64,000 bases of DNA. Origin: Embleya sp045207785. GTDB taxonomy: Bacteria > Actinomycetota > Actinomycetes > Streptomycetales > Streptomycetaceae. The translations under genes and the position numbers were made by a program. Location of the stretch: contig NZ_CP108776.1 of assembly GCF_045207785.1 (NCBI RefSeq), positions 4,898,001 through 4,962,000 of the forward strand, in the 5' to 3' direction. Within the stretch, counting starts at the first letter, position 1. The number at the start of each line of letters is the position of its first letter. The notes below the pieces were generated by a model that saw only the letters and a program-made list of their open reading frames with translations, ran no database searches and was not told where the DNA came from. This document shows positions 9,122 to 18,394 of this stretch, one piece after another.

Positions 9122-10717
9122 ATGAACGAGCAGGAGATACAGAAACTGAGGGCGGAGGCCGAGACCCGCGTGCGGGAGCTCGGGCCCGATCACCCCGGTT
9201 CGCTCGACGCGCGCGCCGCGTGGGCCCGGGTCGTCGGCGACGAGGGTAGGCCGGGAGAGGCCGCCCGGATGTTCGGCGAGCTCGCGCAGGACTATGCGCG
9301 CGTGCTCGGTCCGCAGCATCCCGACACGCTCCTGGCCCGACACAACCATGCCTATTGCCTCGGCCTGTCCGGCAACGCCGTCACCGCCGAGTCGTTGGCG
9401 CGCGACGTCGCGGCCGACTGTGTCCTGGTGCTCGGGCAGGACGATCCGGAGACGCTCAATGTGCGTGCCGGGTGGGCTCGTTGGATCGGCGAGGCGGGTG
9501 ACGCTGCGGGCGCGGCCCGGATGTTGCGGCCGATCGTGGAGGAGGCGACCGACGCGCTCGGGCCGGTGCATCCGGACACGCTGACGATCCGTCACCAGCA
9601 CGCGCACTGGACGGGTCGGTCCGGCGAAACGATCCAGGCGGCCCGGCTGATGGCGGCGATCGCGGACGAGCGGGGCGAGGTACACGAACCCGACGACCCG
9701 GCGGCCCTGACAGCCCGCCACGACCGCGCGATGTGGGCGGGGGAGGCCGGGGACGTCTCGCTGGCCCGGGACGGGCTCAGGCAGCTCGTGGAGGACGCCA
9801 CGCGCATCCTGGGGCCGGACCACAACGACACCCTGGTGATCCGGCACAACCACGCGCACTGGACGGGCGAGTCCGGCGATCCGGCGGGCGCGCGCACGCT
9901 GCTCACCCAGCTCGTGTCGGACTGCGCGCGGGTGCTCGGCGAGCAGCACGCGGACAGCGAGAACGCGCGGCGCGGTCTGATGTGGTGGACCTACGGGCCC
10001 AAGGCCAACGATCCCGCGCCGGTGTTCGCGACCGCGGTCGGCAACACCTCGGTGCAGGCCGGCAAGCCGGCGAAGGAGCCGAAGCCGGCCAAGCCGGCGA
10101 AGGTGAAGGCGCCGAAGGCGGCCAAGCCGCCGCGCGAGAAGCGGCTGCCGCGGTTGACCGCGGCGGCCCCGGAGGCATCCGGCTCGGCGGCCGCGGCGGC
10201 TGCCGAGCCCGTGCCCGCGCCCGCCCTGCCCGCGCAGGCCACGCCGGTCACCGCGGTCCCGGCCGCCGAGCCGGATGGCGACGTCACCGCGTTCGCCTCG
10301 ATCGCCGAGCCGGACGGCGAGGTCACCACGTTCGCCCCGGTCGCCGGGATCACCCCGGACACCGAGCCGAACCGGGCCGTGTCGGCGGCCCCGGCCGAGC
10401 CGCCCAGGCTCACCAAGGACCGGTCTCCCGACCGGACTCCCGACGCCGAGGCCACCCAGGTGTCGAGCGTCGAGCCGGAGCCGGAGCCGGAACCGGAGCC
10501 CGCGCAGGGGCAAGAGCCCGAGCAGGAGCCGGAGAACGCCAACGCTCCGACCCGGGTGACCGGTATCGCGCTCGACGACGAGCCGATCCACGTCGGCCCG
10601 CCGGCGAAGCCGACCGACCCACCCCCGGCCCCCGAGCCCGCGGCGGACGAGCCCGCGGACGACGAGCCGACCCAGGCGGCCGAGCCGTCGAAACCGGCGA
10701 AGAACAAGAAGAAGTAG
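9122..10717 (+). CDS. Tetratricopeptide (kinesin light chain-like) repeat protein with Pro/Ala/Glu-rich tail, 531 aa
   Basis: Residues 1-295 hold six repeats of about 45 residues, each with an LGPDHPDT-like turn, as in TPR_10/TPR_12 arrays. They form an all-helical protein-binding scaffold. From about residue 300 the chain is low-complexity: Lys/Pro/Ala (AKPAKVKAPKAAK type), repeated PDG-D/E-VT-x-FA units, a PEPEPEPEPEP run and a final KNKKK. There is no signal peptide or membrane helix, so it is cytoplasmic. The ATG at 9122 has a GGAGGAGGG ribosome binding site. No partner gene adjoins it; the role is unknown. Confidence 0.8.
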   Translation: MNEQEIQKLRAEAETRVRELGPDHPGSLDARAAWARVVGDEGRPGEAARMFGELAQDYARVLGPQHPDTLLARHNHAYCLGLSGNAVTAESLARDVAADCVLVLGQDDPETLNVRAGWARWIGEAGDAAGAARMLRPIVEEATDALGPVHPDTLTIRHQHAHWTGRSGETIQAARLMAAIADERGEVHEPDDPAALTARHDRAMWAGEAGDVSLARDGLRQLVEDATRILGPDHNDTLVIRHNHAHWTGESGDPAGARTLLTQLVSDCARVLGEQHADSENARRGLMWWTYGPKANDPAPVFATAVGNTSVQAGKPAKEPKPAKPAKVKAPKAAKPPREKRLPRLTAAAPEASGSAAAAAAEPVPAPALPAQATPVTAVPAAEPDGDVTAFASIAEPDGEVTTFAPVAGITPDTEPNRAVSAAPAEPPRLTKDRSPDRTPDAEATQVSSVEPEPEPEPEPAQGQEPEQEPENANAPTRVTGIALDDEPIHVGPPAKPTDPPPAPEPAADEPADDEPTQAAEPSKPAKNKKK

Positions 10718-10729
10718 CCGCGCACGGCA

Positions 10730-10765
10730 GAGGGGCGCCACCGAAGCCATCCGGTGACGCCCCTC
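10730..10765. terminator. Hairpin between the convergent TPR and RidA genes
   Basis: GAGGGGCG (10730-10737) and CACCG (10739-10743) pair with CGGTG (10752-10756) and CGCCCCTC (10758-10765), with one mismatch. It sits 12 bases after the TPR stop codon. Confidence 0.75.
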
Positions 10766-10781
10766 CGCCGTTCGTCGTCAG

Positions 10782-10805
10782 CAGCCGCAGCCGCAGCCGC
10801 AGCCG
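10782..10805. repeat. (CAGCCG)4 microsatellite
   Basis: Four uninterrupted CAGCCG units, flanked by CAG on both sides, lie between the terminator and the end of the RidA gene. A slippage-prone tract outside coding sequence. Confidence 0.8.
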
Positions 10806-10824
10806 CAGCAGGCCGCGACCCGCC

Positions 10825-11475
10825 TCACCGCTTCCCCGGATACGTGGCCGTCACCTCGACCTCGACGAGCCACCCCGGCACCGCCAGCGACGCGAGTTCC
10901 ATCGTGGCCCGCGCCGGCCGCGCCGCGTTGGCCAGGATCGGGGCCTTGGCCGGCGACGTGCCCATCGGGACCGGCACCGGCTGTTTCGTCTTGAGGTCGA
11001 TGTTCGCGAAGAACTGCCGGTACGCCCGGTTCCAGCCCGCGTAGTCGGCGGTCGCCGCACCCGGCGGCTTCGCCAGGTACGCCTTCATCGTCACCACGTC
11101 GGCGGGCGCAAGGCCGGCCGTCTTGAGGTTGTCGGCGATCGCCTGGAGAACCACGAGCGCCTGCGCCTCGGTGATCGACACGCCCTCGGCGCCGGCCGTC
11201 TGCGCGGGGTTCGTGTACGACTCGGGGCTGCCCTTGGGCGCGTTCGGGTTGAGCGCGCCGGGGCCGAGGCCGCTGCTCTGGTACACCGCGACCTCGCCGC
11301 CGATCGCGACGCCGTTCGCGATCGCCGGGTTGGTGTTGCCCTCGGGCAGCATCACCTTGACCTCGTTGTCGCGCGGGCTCCAGCGCCATCCGTGCGCGTC
11401 GGCGGCGGCCGTGCCGGCCAGGAACATCGCGCCCGCGGCGCCCGCCGCGACCAGCGTCCTGCCGATCCGGTTCAT
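10825..11475 (-). CDS. Exported RidA-family (YjgF/UK114) protein, 216 aa
   Basis: RidA proteins hydrolyse reactive 2-iminoacids to ketoacids and ammonia. This one begins with a Sec-type signal peptide (about residues 1-28, ending AAADA-H), which is unusual for a normally cytosolic family. The C-terminal part keeps the catalytic pattern: an N-R-A-Y-R-x-F-F helix, ARPARAT with the conserved Arg, and a VEVEV strand with the acidic residue. Its ATG overlaps the TGA of the upstream amino-acid oxidase (ATGA), so the two are co-translated. The oxidase makes exactly the imines RidA removes. The final function is inference; the family call is firm. Confidence 0.85.
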   Translation of the reverse strand: MNRIGRTLVAAGAAGAMFLAGTAAADAHGWRWSPRDNEVKVMLPEGNTNPAIANGVAIGGEVAVYQSSGLGPGALNPNAPKGSPESYTNPAQTAGAEGVSITEAQALVVLQAIADNLKTAGLAPADVVTMKAYLAKPPGAATADYAGWNRAYRQFFANIDLKTKQPVPVPMGTSPAKAPILANAARPARATMELASLAVPGWLVEVEVTATYPGKR

Positions 11476-13085
11476 GCGCTCATCACCCGCTCGTGGATGT
11501 GCGTGACGGCCTGCCGGGCGGACGTGAACGCGCCGTGCTGCCACGCGATGGTGTGACTCAGCCAGTCGCCGGCGAAGTAGACGTTGCCCGCCGGCCGGTT
11601 GAGCAGCTTGTACTCGGGGCCCTCCTGGTTCGGCCAGCTCACCCACGCCGCCTCCAGGCCGGGCGTGCGTTGCCACGCGACGCTGAAGGACGCGTCGAGT
11701 TCGGTGCGGTAGCGCTCGCCGAAGATCTTGACGCCCTGCGCGACCGCGCGCTCCTCGCGCTCCCTGGGCGTGAGCTTCGCGTACGCCTCGGCGTTGGCAC
11801 CGGTGTTGTAGTAGCCGACCACCGTGCCGCGTCGGCCGTGGAAGCCGTACGACGGGAACCACATGTTGGCGAGGTCCATGTCGGTGGGGACCACGCCGCC
11901 GTAGAAGTTGTCGTCCTGCTCCCACCAGCGTCGGCGGTACTCCAGGCCGATCTTGCCGGACGAGAACGGCTTGGGCGTCCGCAGCGCGGCGGTGATGTCG
12001 GTGCCGAGGTTGTGCCGCAGTCGGGCGGCGATCATCGGCGGTGTGGCGACCACGCAGAAGTCGCCGCGTTCGACCCGGGTCCGGCCGGTGCGGTCCGTGT
12101 AGGTGACCTCGACGCCGTGTTCGGTGTTGGTCACCGCGGTGGCCTCGGCCCGGTACTCGATGCTTCCGCGACCGCGTTCGACGGCCTTGGCGAGCGCCTT
12201 GGGGATCGCGTCCATGCCGCCGACCGGCTGGAACATCATCATCGCCTGGTCGTAGCCCAGCTCGAACGAGAACCGCCGGCCCAGCTGTGCGGCCAGCACG
12301 TCGCTCATCGAGGGCACCGGCCCGAGCACGGTGCCGGCCTGATCGCCCGCGCCGGGCTCGACCGCGTAGCCGCGGCGGTCGGTGCCGGCGTACCGGTAGC
12401 CGTCGGCCTTGCCCTTGAGCGCGCCGAAGTCCTGGAGGAAGGTGAGCAGCCGGTCCTTGTCGTCCTTGGTGAGGGTCTGGTCGAGCGCGCCCTGGTCGGT
12501 GGCCTTGGCGAGCAGTTCGGATATGTACCCGTAGGTGTCGGCCTTCGCGGTCCGCCAACGCACCGGCTGCTTGGCCAGCGGGCCGGGGACGTTCTCGTGG
12601 TAGATCACCGCGTCGGCGTTCTGGTTCAGGAACGGCTGGATCTCGACGTCGAGTTCGCGGCAGTAGTCGAGCGTGACGTGCGACTGGGGGAGCCGGCCGG
12701 GGCCGCAGTTCATGTACTGGCCGTCGGAGAACCGGGCCCGCTGGGTGCGGCCGTCGAGGTCGGTCTCGGTGGTGCCGCCGCGCGCCGTCCAGTTGCGGCC
12801 GCCGGGACGGTCCTTGGCCTCCAGGATCCGGCACTCGTACCCGGCCTTGCCGAGCTCGTACGCGGTCGCCAGGCCCGCGATGCCGGCGCCGAGGACGACG
12901 ACCTTCCTGCGGCCGCGGCCGGAGAGCGTGAAGTCCGACTCCTGTGGAGGTCGAAACGATTCCGCCGAGGCGGTGGGGACGGGCGCGAGCCCCAGCGCGC
13001 CCATCGACGAATACAGCACTCCGGCGCCGCCGGCGATGCCGACGTTGCGCAGGAATCCGCGGCGAGATGTTCCGCTGTCCTCCAT
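11472..13085 (-). CDS. Tat-exported flavin amine/L-amino-acid oxidase, 537 aa
   Basis: A twin-arginine signal (S-R-R-G-F-L, residues 7-12) with a hydrophobic core to about residue 40 shows export of the folded flavoprotein. The FAD Rossmann motif is VVVLGAGIAGLATAYEL, followed by an E-A-x-D-R-P-G-G-R-N motif. The C-terminus has the FAD motif N-V-Y-F-A-G-D-W followed by HTIAWQHGAFTSA. These features place it in the flavin amine oxidase family, near bacterial L-amino-acid oxidases. Such enzymes convert L-amino acids to imino acids and release hydrogen peroxide. The preferred amino acid cannot be read from the sequence. It overlaps the downstream RidA gene by four bases. Confidence 0.88.
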   Translation of the reverse strand: MEDSGTSRRGFLRNVGIAGGAGVLYSSMGALGLAPVPTASAESFRPPQESDFTLSGRGRRKVVVLGAGIAGLATAYELGKAGYECRILEAKDRPGGRNWTARGGTTETDLDGRTQRARFSDGQYMNCGPGRLPQSHVTLDYCRELDVEIQPFLNQNADAVIYHENVPGPLAKQPVRWRTAKADTYGYISELLAKATDQGALDQTLTKDDKDRLLTFLQDFGALKGKADGYRYAGTDRRGYAVEPGAGDQAGTVLGPVPSMSDVLAAQLGRRFSFELGYDQAMMMFQPVGGMDAIPKALAKAVERGRGSIEYRAEATAVTNTEHGVEVTYTDRTGRTRVERGDFCVVATPPMIAARLRHNLGTDITAALRTPKPFSSGKIGLEYRRRWWEQDDNFYGGVVPTDMDLANMWFPSYGFHGRRGTVVGYYNTGANAEAYAKLTPREREERAVAQGVKIFGERYRTELDASFSVAWQRTPGLEAAWVSWPNQEGPEYKLLNRPAGNVYFAGDWLSHTIAWQHGAFTSARQAVTHIHERVMSA

Positions 13086-13337
13086 GGACCCTCCCTTTCG
13101 TGCGACGTCGCCGATCGGTGGGAAACCTGTGCGGTGACCGGTTCACCAACGGACCGACGACGTACCGCCGCTCTCACTGGGCGACGAGGGGAGCTTTGGC
13201 CACACGTGTTGCCGGAACGTGCCACGACCGTTTCTGATGGGTTGTCAAATGATCACTTGGACCCGTCATATGTACGCAACCTGATCGAAACGGGGAAAGG
13301 ACAGGATCAAGAGGCAGGTCGATGAAGGAGGTGTCGC
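13086..13337. promoter_or_regulatory. Divergent promoter region, oxidase/RidA versus ACT-domain gene
   Basis: An AT-richer island (13230-13300) separates the two starts. For the rightward gene, TTGTCA (13242-13247) and TCATAT (13266-13271) are spaced by 18 bases, a plausible sigma-70-type promoter. On the other strand TTTGACA overlaps the same site, so the two promoters may compete. GAAGGAGG at 13325-13332 is the ribosome binding site of the rightward gene. Confidence 0.35.
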
Positions 13338-13991
13338 GTGCTGTACCGACTGAGGGTGTCGCTGCCCGATCGACCCGGATCACTCGCACGAGTGACGCAA
13401 CTGCTGGGTGGGGCGGGCGCCGACGTCATGCAGATGACCGTGCTCGAACAGCTGGGCGGTCGTGCGGTCGACGAGTTCACCGTGTCGTGGGCCGGCGAGC
13501 GCGACATCGCCGCGCTGGTCACCGGCCTGGAGCGGTCCACCGGGGTACGGGTCGAGGGCTGCTGGGCCGCCGGGGAGGTGCCCGGGGCGGCGCCGGAACT
13601 GGACGTGCTCGGCCAGGTCGCGCGCGATCCGGGCCGGGCGGTGGCCACCCTGATCGACGCCGCGCCCACGCTCTTCCACGCCGACTGGGCGGTCGCCACC
13701 CGCGGCGGGCGCGGTCGGCAGCTGGTGCATCAGAGCTGGCGGGCCCCGGAGGTGCCGACGCTGCCCGCGCTCACGCCGATGCGACCGCTCGCGTTCGCGT
13801 ACGAGGGCGAGGCCCTCGGCCACGGTGCGGCGGCGCCGATCGGGGCGTCCTGGCTGACGCTGTACGTGGTCCGACACGAGGGGCCGGCCTTCCACCGCAG
13901 CGAGTTGGAGCGGCTCGGCCGGATCGTGGACGTCGCGCTCGGCGTCCTGGGCGACCGCGGCGCGGCGAAGGCGACCCGAGCCGAGACGTGA
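13338..13991 (+). CDS. ACT-domain protein, 217 aa
   Basis: Residues 1-75 are an ACT domain, with LYRLRVSLPDRPGSLARVTQ leading into a G-A-D-V helix and a VDEFTVSW strand. ACT domains bind amino acids and regulate metabolic enzymes. The rest (about 85-217) has no familiar motif but keeps an alternating strand/helix pattern reminiscent of GAF- or GNAT-like folds. Similar stand-alone ACT proteins are common and uncharacterised in Streptomyces. The GTG at 13338 has a strong ribosome binding site. Its position opposite an amino-acid oxidase makes an amino-acid-sensing role attractive but unproven. Confidence 0.75.
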   Translation: MLYRLRVSLPDRPGSLARVTQLLGGAGADVMQMTVLEQLGGRAVDEFTVSWAGERDIAALVTGLERSTGVRVEGCWAAGEVPGAAPELDVLGQVARDPGRAVATLIDAAPTLFHADWAVATRGGRGRQLVHQSWRAPEVPTLPALTPMRPLAFAYEGEALGHGAAAPIGASWLTLYVVRHEGPAFHRSELERLGRIVDVALGVLGDRGAAKATRAET

Positions 13992-14311
13992 GGGCGGTGC
14001 GGGCGGCCGTGCAGTGAGGGCGACCCGGGCCGTGGCATGAGGGGCGCGTGGCCGTGTCGTGCCGCGCGTGCGGCCTGCCTCGGCCCCTGCCGCGACGGCC
14101 GCGCGCTCGATGCCCCGCAGGGTCCCGCGCAGGCCGGCGCGAGGCGCCCGGAGGACCCGTCCGAGGGTTCGGATCCGGCCTCAGCGGGAACCATTTGGTG
14201 CTATTCGGCGTGTAACGATCGGAACAACGTATGGTTGTGTAATTGTGCGTGCTTCGGGCCATCGAGCCGGTCGCGCATCGAGCCCGGGGGCCCGACGAAG
14301 GCGAAGCGATC
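13992..14311. other. 320-base gene-free stretch upstream of the LCP gene
   Basis: No supported gene in the first 200 bases. At about 14200-14245 an AT-richer block (around TAACGATCGGAACAACGTAT) is the likely promoter of the LCP gene. Confidence 0.4.
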
Positions 14312-15460
14312 GTGCAGGACGAGGACGAGACGTCCCCGGCGGCTGCGGCCGTACCGGGGACGTCGGCTGAGGAGCCGGGCCGGGACGGTCCGGGCGGCCC
14401 CAGCCGCATACAACGGCGCACCCGGGATCGGCGGCGCCGACGTCGGCGCATCCTGGGCTGGAGCGTCGGCGGCCTCGTCGCCGTCCTGCTCGCGGCCGGC
14501 GGCTTCGGGTGGTGGCTGTACGACCACCTCAACGGCAACATCCGCACCCAGGACTTCGCCGACCAGCTGACCGACCGCCCGCCGCCCACCGGCGCCATGA
14601 ACGTGCTGCTCGTGGGGTCCGACTCGCGCGCCGGCGACAACTCCGCGTACGGCCGCGACGACGGCGGCGGCCAGCGCTCGGACACCACGATCCTGCTGCA
14701 CGTGCCCGAGGGCCGAAAGACCGCCACCGCGGTCAGCTTCCCGCGCGACCTGATGGTCAACGTGCCCGGCTGCCGGACCGGGACCGGCGTCCAACGGGCC
14801 TACTTCGGCCAGTTCAACAGCGCGATGGAGGTCGGCGGCGTGCCGTGCGTGGCGGCGACCGTGGAGAAGCTCACCGGCGCCCGGATCAACCACCAGATCA
14901 CGATCGACTTCACCGGCTTCAAGAAGGTCGTGGACGCGCTCGGCGGCGTGCCGATGCACATCGACCAGCCGATCGACGACAAGGCCGCGCACCTACAGCT
15001 GCCCGCCGGCGACGTCAACCTCGACGGGGAGCAGGCGCTCGGCTTCGTCCGGGTGCGCAAGAGCCTGGGCGACGGCAGCGACATCCAGCGGATCGAGCGC
15101 CAGCAGGCCTTCCTCAAGGCGTTGATCCGCAAGGTCCAGAACGAGAACCTGCTGACCAACCCCGCGAAGGCGTACAACGTCATGGACGCCGCGACCAAGG
15201 CGATCACCACCGACTCCGGGATCAATACGCTCGCGAGCCTGTACGACTTCGCCAACGGCCTGCGTGCCGTCCCGGTGGACGACATCCGCTTCACCACGAC
15301 GCCGATCACGAGCTACGCGCCGGACCCGAACCGGGTCGCGCTCCGGCAGCCGGAGGCGAGACAACTGTTCACCGAGCTGCGCGACGGGGCGCCGGCGCCC
15401 GAGCCGGCCGCGACCGCGACGGGCTCGATCGGCACGAATCCGGGCACTGCGGGTCGTTAG
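14312..15460 (+). CDS. LytR-CpsA-Psr (LCP) family cell-wall glycopolymer ligase, 382 aa
   Basis: LCP enzymes transfer undecaprenyl-linked glycopolymers to peptidoglycan outside the membrane. The protein has an acidic then Arg-rich cytoplasmic leader, one membrane helix (about residues 47-69) and an external LCP domain. It shows LLVGSDSR, RSDTTILLHV, SFPRDLMVNVPG and the later G-E-Q-A-L-x-F-V-R-x-R-K segment, whose Asp and Arg residues bind the pyrophosphate. The GTG at 14312 has GAAGG ten bases upstream; TTG 14243 and GTG 14249 are in-frame alternatives. The disordered tail from about 360 is usual in actinobacterial members. It is transcribed alone or with the following AAA gene. Confidence 0.87.
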   Translation: MQDEDETSPAAAAVPGTSAEEPGRDGPGGPSRIQRRTRDRRRRRRRILGWSVGGLVAVLLAAGGFGWWLYDHLNGNIRTQDFADQLTDRPPPTGAMNVLLVGSDSRAGDNSAYGRDDGGGQRSDTTILLHVPEGRKTATAVSFPRDLMVNVPGCRTGTGVQRAYFGQFNSAMEVGGVPCVAATVEKLTGARINHQITIDFTGFKKVVDALGGVPMHIDQPIDDKAAHLQLPAGDVNLDGEQALGFVRVRKSLGDGSDIQRIERQQAFLKALIRKVQNENLLTNPAKAYNVMDAATKAITTDSGINTLASLYDFANGLRAVPVDDIRFTTTPITSYAPDPNRVALRQPEARQLFTELRDGAPAPEPAATATGSIGTNPGTAGR

Positions 15461-15631
15461 GCGTCACCGTGCCGTGACCTCGGTCGTTGAACTGTACGGT
15501 GCAGGGGTCCGCCGACGACGCGGGGACGAGGCCCTCGGGTGCAGACCCGGTCATGGGGCCGCCCGGGACGCTTTACGGTGGACTCGCGAGGCGTGCTGGG
15601 TGCGGACCGAGGGGCTGGTGGCAGGGTCGCC

Positions 15632-18283
15632 ATGACGGGTCGGGTTCTTCAGGTGGTGCAGGGCACCCGTTGGCGACGGCGGGCGGGAGAATACGCCTCG
15701 ATCGGGGCCGCGGTGAGCGCGGCGGCGGCCGGTGACTCGGTGCTGATCGCCCCCGGGACGTATCGCGAGGACGTGACGATCTCCGTCCCCGTGACGGTGG
15801 TCGGCTCGGACGGGCCCGGGACGGTGATCCTGGAGGCGGCCGACGGCGTGGCGCTCACGATCACCGCGGACGCGGCCGTGCACGGGCTGCTCGTCGACGG
15901 CGGCGCGGGCGTGCTGTCGCCGGCCATCGTGATCGAGGCGTGCGCGCCGATATTGGAGGAGTGCGTGGTCCGCGCGACCTCCGTGGTCGGGGTCGAGGTG
16001 CGCGCGGGCGCCGACCCGATGCTGCGGCGCTGCCGGGTGACCAACCCGCAGGGCGTGGGGATCGGGGTCACCGGCCGGTCGCGCGGCACGTTCGAGGACT
16101 GCGAGATCGGCGACACCGGGCGCGAGGGCTTCGACGTGCGCGAGGGCAGCGCGCCGATGTTGCGCCGCAGCCGGATCCGCGACGCGTCCGGGCACGGGCT
16201 GCGGTTCACCGGCCCCGGGACGACCGGCAGTGTCCAGGAGTGCGAGATCCACGACGGCTCGGACGCGGAGCCCGCGGTGCTCGTGGGCGACCAGGCGTCG
16301 CCGCACCTGACCGGGTTGTACATCCATGACGTCGGCGGCGGCGGGATCTGCGTCGCGGGCGGCGCCGCGCCGATCATCGCCGACTCGCGGATCGAGCGGG
16401 TGGGCTGGGCGGGCGTGTCCGTCGGCGGCCAGGGCAGCGGCGGCTCGCTGTCGCGGACCGAGATCACGGCGGTCAAAGGCACCGGCGTCCAGGCCGACGA
16501 CCTCGCGACCTTCTCGCTGGACGACTGCACGATCCGCGACGCCGAGGGCAACGGCGTGTCCGTCGACCGCGGCGCCAACCTGACCCTGGTCGGCTGCCGG
16601 CTGCGCGACATGGGCCGCAACGGCGTCGACGTGCACGGCCACTCCGAGGTCACGCTCAGCGGCTGCACGATCCGCAGTTTCGGCCGCAACGGCCTCTCGC
16701 TCGCCGACCAGGGCGCCCGCGCGTCCGCGATCGACTGCGAGTTCCACGACTCGACCGGCGGCCGGCCCGCGGTGTGGGTCGCCGACGGGGCGGACGCGGC
16801 CCTCGGCGAGTGCCGCATCCACGACGTGCTCGACGGGGTCAAGGTGGCCGGGTCCGGCACCGGCCTGTCGATGCACGACTGCGAGATCCACGACGTGGAC
16901 GAGACCGGCATCGGCGTCGGCGCGGGCGCGGTGGTCTCGGTCAAGTCGTGCAAGGTCCGCAAGGCCACCACCGGCGTGTGGTTCATGGAGTCCGACTGCG
17001 GCGGCATCATCGCCGACTGCACGATCGAGGACACCACCGACGGCGTCTCGGTCACCGGCGCGGCCGGGCCCACCGTGCGCCGGGTCCGGGTGGACCGGGC
17101 GACCGGCGAGGGGATCCGGATCTCCGGCGGCGGGCGCGGCGACTTCGAGGACTGCGAGGTGCTCGGCGGGCGCGGCTACGGCGTTCACGTGCGCGAGGGC
17201 TGCCACCCGGTCTTCACCCGTTGCACCACGCGCGACAACGCCAAGGGCGGCTTCGAGTTCGCGGGCCCGGGCCCGGTGGCGGTCGAGTGCACGTCGCAGG
17301 GTGACGGCGCGAGCGGCACCGACGTCCCGGCGGCCGCCGGCGGCATCCTCGGTACGCCGAGCCCGGTCGCGGGCGCGCAGCCGCAGGGCGTCGCCAAGCT
17401 CACCGCGACGCTGCCGATCCCGGGCGCGCGCGACGGCGTGAGTGCCGACGAGGCCGCGGCCGAGAAGCCGCCGCGCGAGGTGGAGGATCTGCTCGCCGAC
17501 TTGGACGGCCTGGTCGGCCTGGCCGGCGTCAAGGCCGAGGTGCGCAACCTGATCGACCTGATCTCGGTCGGCCGGCGTCGCGAGGAGGCGGGCCTGAAGG
17601 CGCCGACCCTGCGCCGGCACCTGGTCTTCACCGGCTCCCCGGGCACGGGCAAGACCACCGTGGCCCGGCTGTACGGCGAGATCGCCCAGGCGCTCGGCGT
17701 GCTGCGGGTGGGCCACCTGGTCGAGGTCTCCCGGGTCGACCTGGTCGGCGAGCACATCGGCTCGACCGCGCCGCGCACCAAAGAGGTCTTCGACCGGGCC
17801 CGCGGCGGCGTGTTGTTCATCGACGAGGCGTACAGCCTGGCCCCGCCGGACCCCTCGCGGGACTTCGGCCGCGAGGCGATCGACACGCTGGTGAAGATGA
17901 TGGAGGACCACCGCGACGACGTGGTGGTGATCGTGGCCGGCTACACCGACGAGATGGAGCGCTTCCTGGGCGCGAACCCCGGCTTCGGGTCCCGCTTCTC
18001 GCGCACCATCACGTTCCAGGACTACGCCGCGGACGATCTCGTGGAGATCACCCGCAAGCAGGTGCGCGAGCACGAGTACGTGCTGACCGACGACGCGTGC
18101 GAGGCGCTGCTCGGCTACTTCCGGCGGCTGCCCCGCGGGTCCTCGTTCGGCAACGCGCGCGAGGCGCGGCGCACGTTCGAGGCGATGATCGAGCGGCACG
18201 CGACCCGATTGGCCCAGTTGCCGGGGGCTGGTCTGGAGGAGCTGCGGACGCTGCATCGGGAGGATCTCCCCGAGTTGCGGTGA
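15632..18283 (+). CDS. Right-handed parallel beta-helix/CbbX-like AAA+ ATPase fusion, 883 aa
   Basis: Residues 1-560 are a long array of beta-helix turns of 22-24 residues, many ending C-x-I/V-x-D or repeating a D-C-x-I-H-D pattern. The fold matches pectate lyase-like or NosD-like proteins. There is no signal peptide, so this helix is cytoplasmic. Residues about 590-883 are an AAA+ module of the CbxX/CfxQ (CbbX, SpoVK, EccA) type. It has Walker A GSPGTGKTT with Lys674, Walker B VLFIDEAYSL with Asp731 and Glu732, and an arginine-finger region at GSRFSRTI. EccA proteins serve type VII secretion and CbbX remodels Rubisco; no partner of either lies here. The helix probably recognises a substrate for the motor (inference). 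ATG 15632 is chosen as the start. Confidence 0.88.
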   Translation: MTGRVLQVVQGTRWRRRAGEYASIGAAVSAAAAGDSVLIAPGTYREDVTISVPVTVVGSDGPGTVILEAADGVALTITADAAVHGLLVDGGAGVLSPAIVIEACAPILEECVVRATSVVGVEVRAGADPMLRRCRVTNPQGVGIGVTGRSRGTFEDCEIGDTGREGFDVREGSAPMLRRSRIRDASGHGLRFTGPGTTGSVQECEIHDGSDAEPAVLVGDQASPHLTGLYIHDVGGGGICVAGGAAPIIADSRIERVGWAGVSVGGQGSGGSLSRTEITAVKGTGVQADDLATFSLDDCTIRDAEGNGVSVDRGANLTLVGCRLRDMGRNGVDVHGHSEVTLSGCTIRSFGRNGLSLADQGARASAIDCEFHDSTGGRPAVWVADGADAALGECRIHDVLDGVKVAGSGTGLSMHDCEIHDVDETGIGVGAGAVVSVKSCKVRKATTGVWFMESDCGGIIADCTIEDTTDGVSVTGAAGPTVRRVRVDRATGEGIRISGGGRGDFEDCEVLGGRGYGVHVREGCHPVFTRCTTRDNAKGGFEFAGPGPVAVECTSQGDGASGTDVPAAAGGILGTPSPVAGAQPQGVAKLTATLPIPGARDGVSADEAAAEKPPREVEDLLADLDGLVGLAGVKAEVRNLIDLISVGRRREEAGLKAPTLRRHLVFTGSPGTGKTTVARLYGEIAQALGVLRVGHLVEVSRVDLVGEHIGSTAPRTKEVFDRARGGVLFIDEAYSLAPPDPSRDFGREAIDTLVKMMEDHRDDVVVIVAGYTDEMERFLGANPGFGSRFSRTITFQDYAADDLVEITRKQVREHEYVLTDDACEALLGYFRRLPRGSSFGNAREARRTFEAMIERHATRLAQLPGAGLEELRTLHREDLPELR

Positions 18284-18394
18284 ATCGGCGCGCTCGGGCG
18301 GGGTAACCGCCGGTGAGCGCATCGTGTCGCGCTGCCCGAAGCGACGTTCGTGGCGACGTCCGTAGCGACGTCCGTGGAGACGAAGGAGCCTCAC

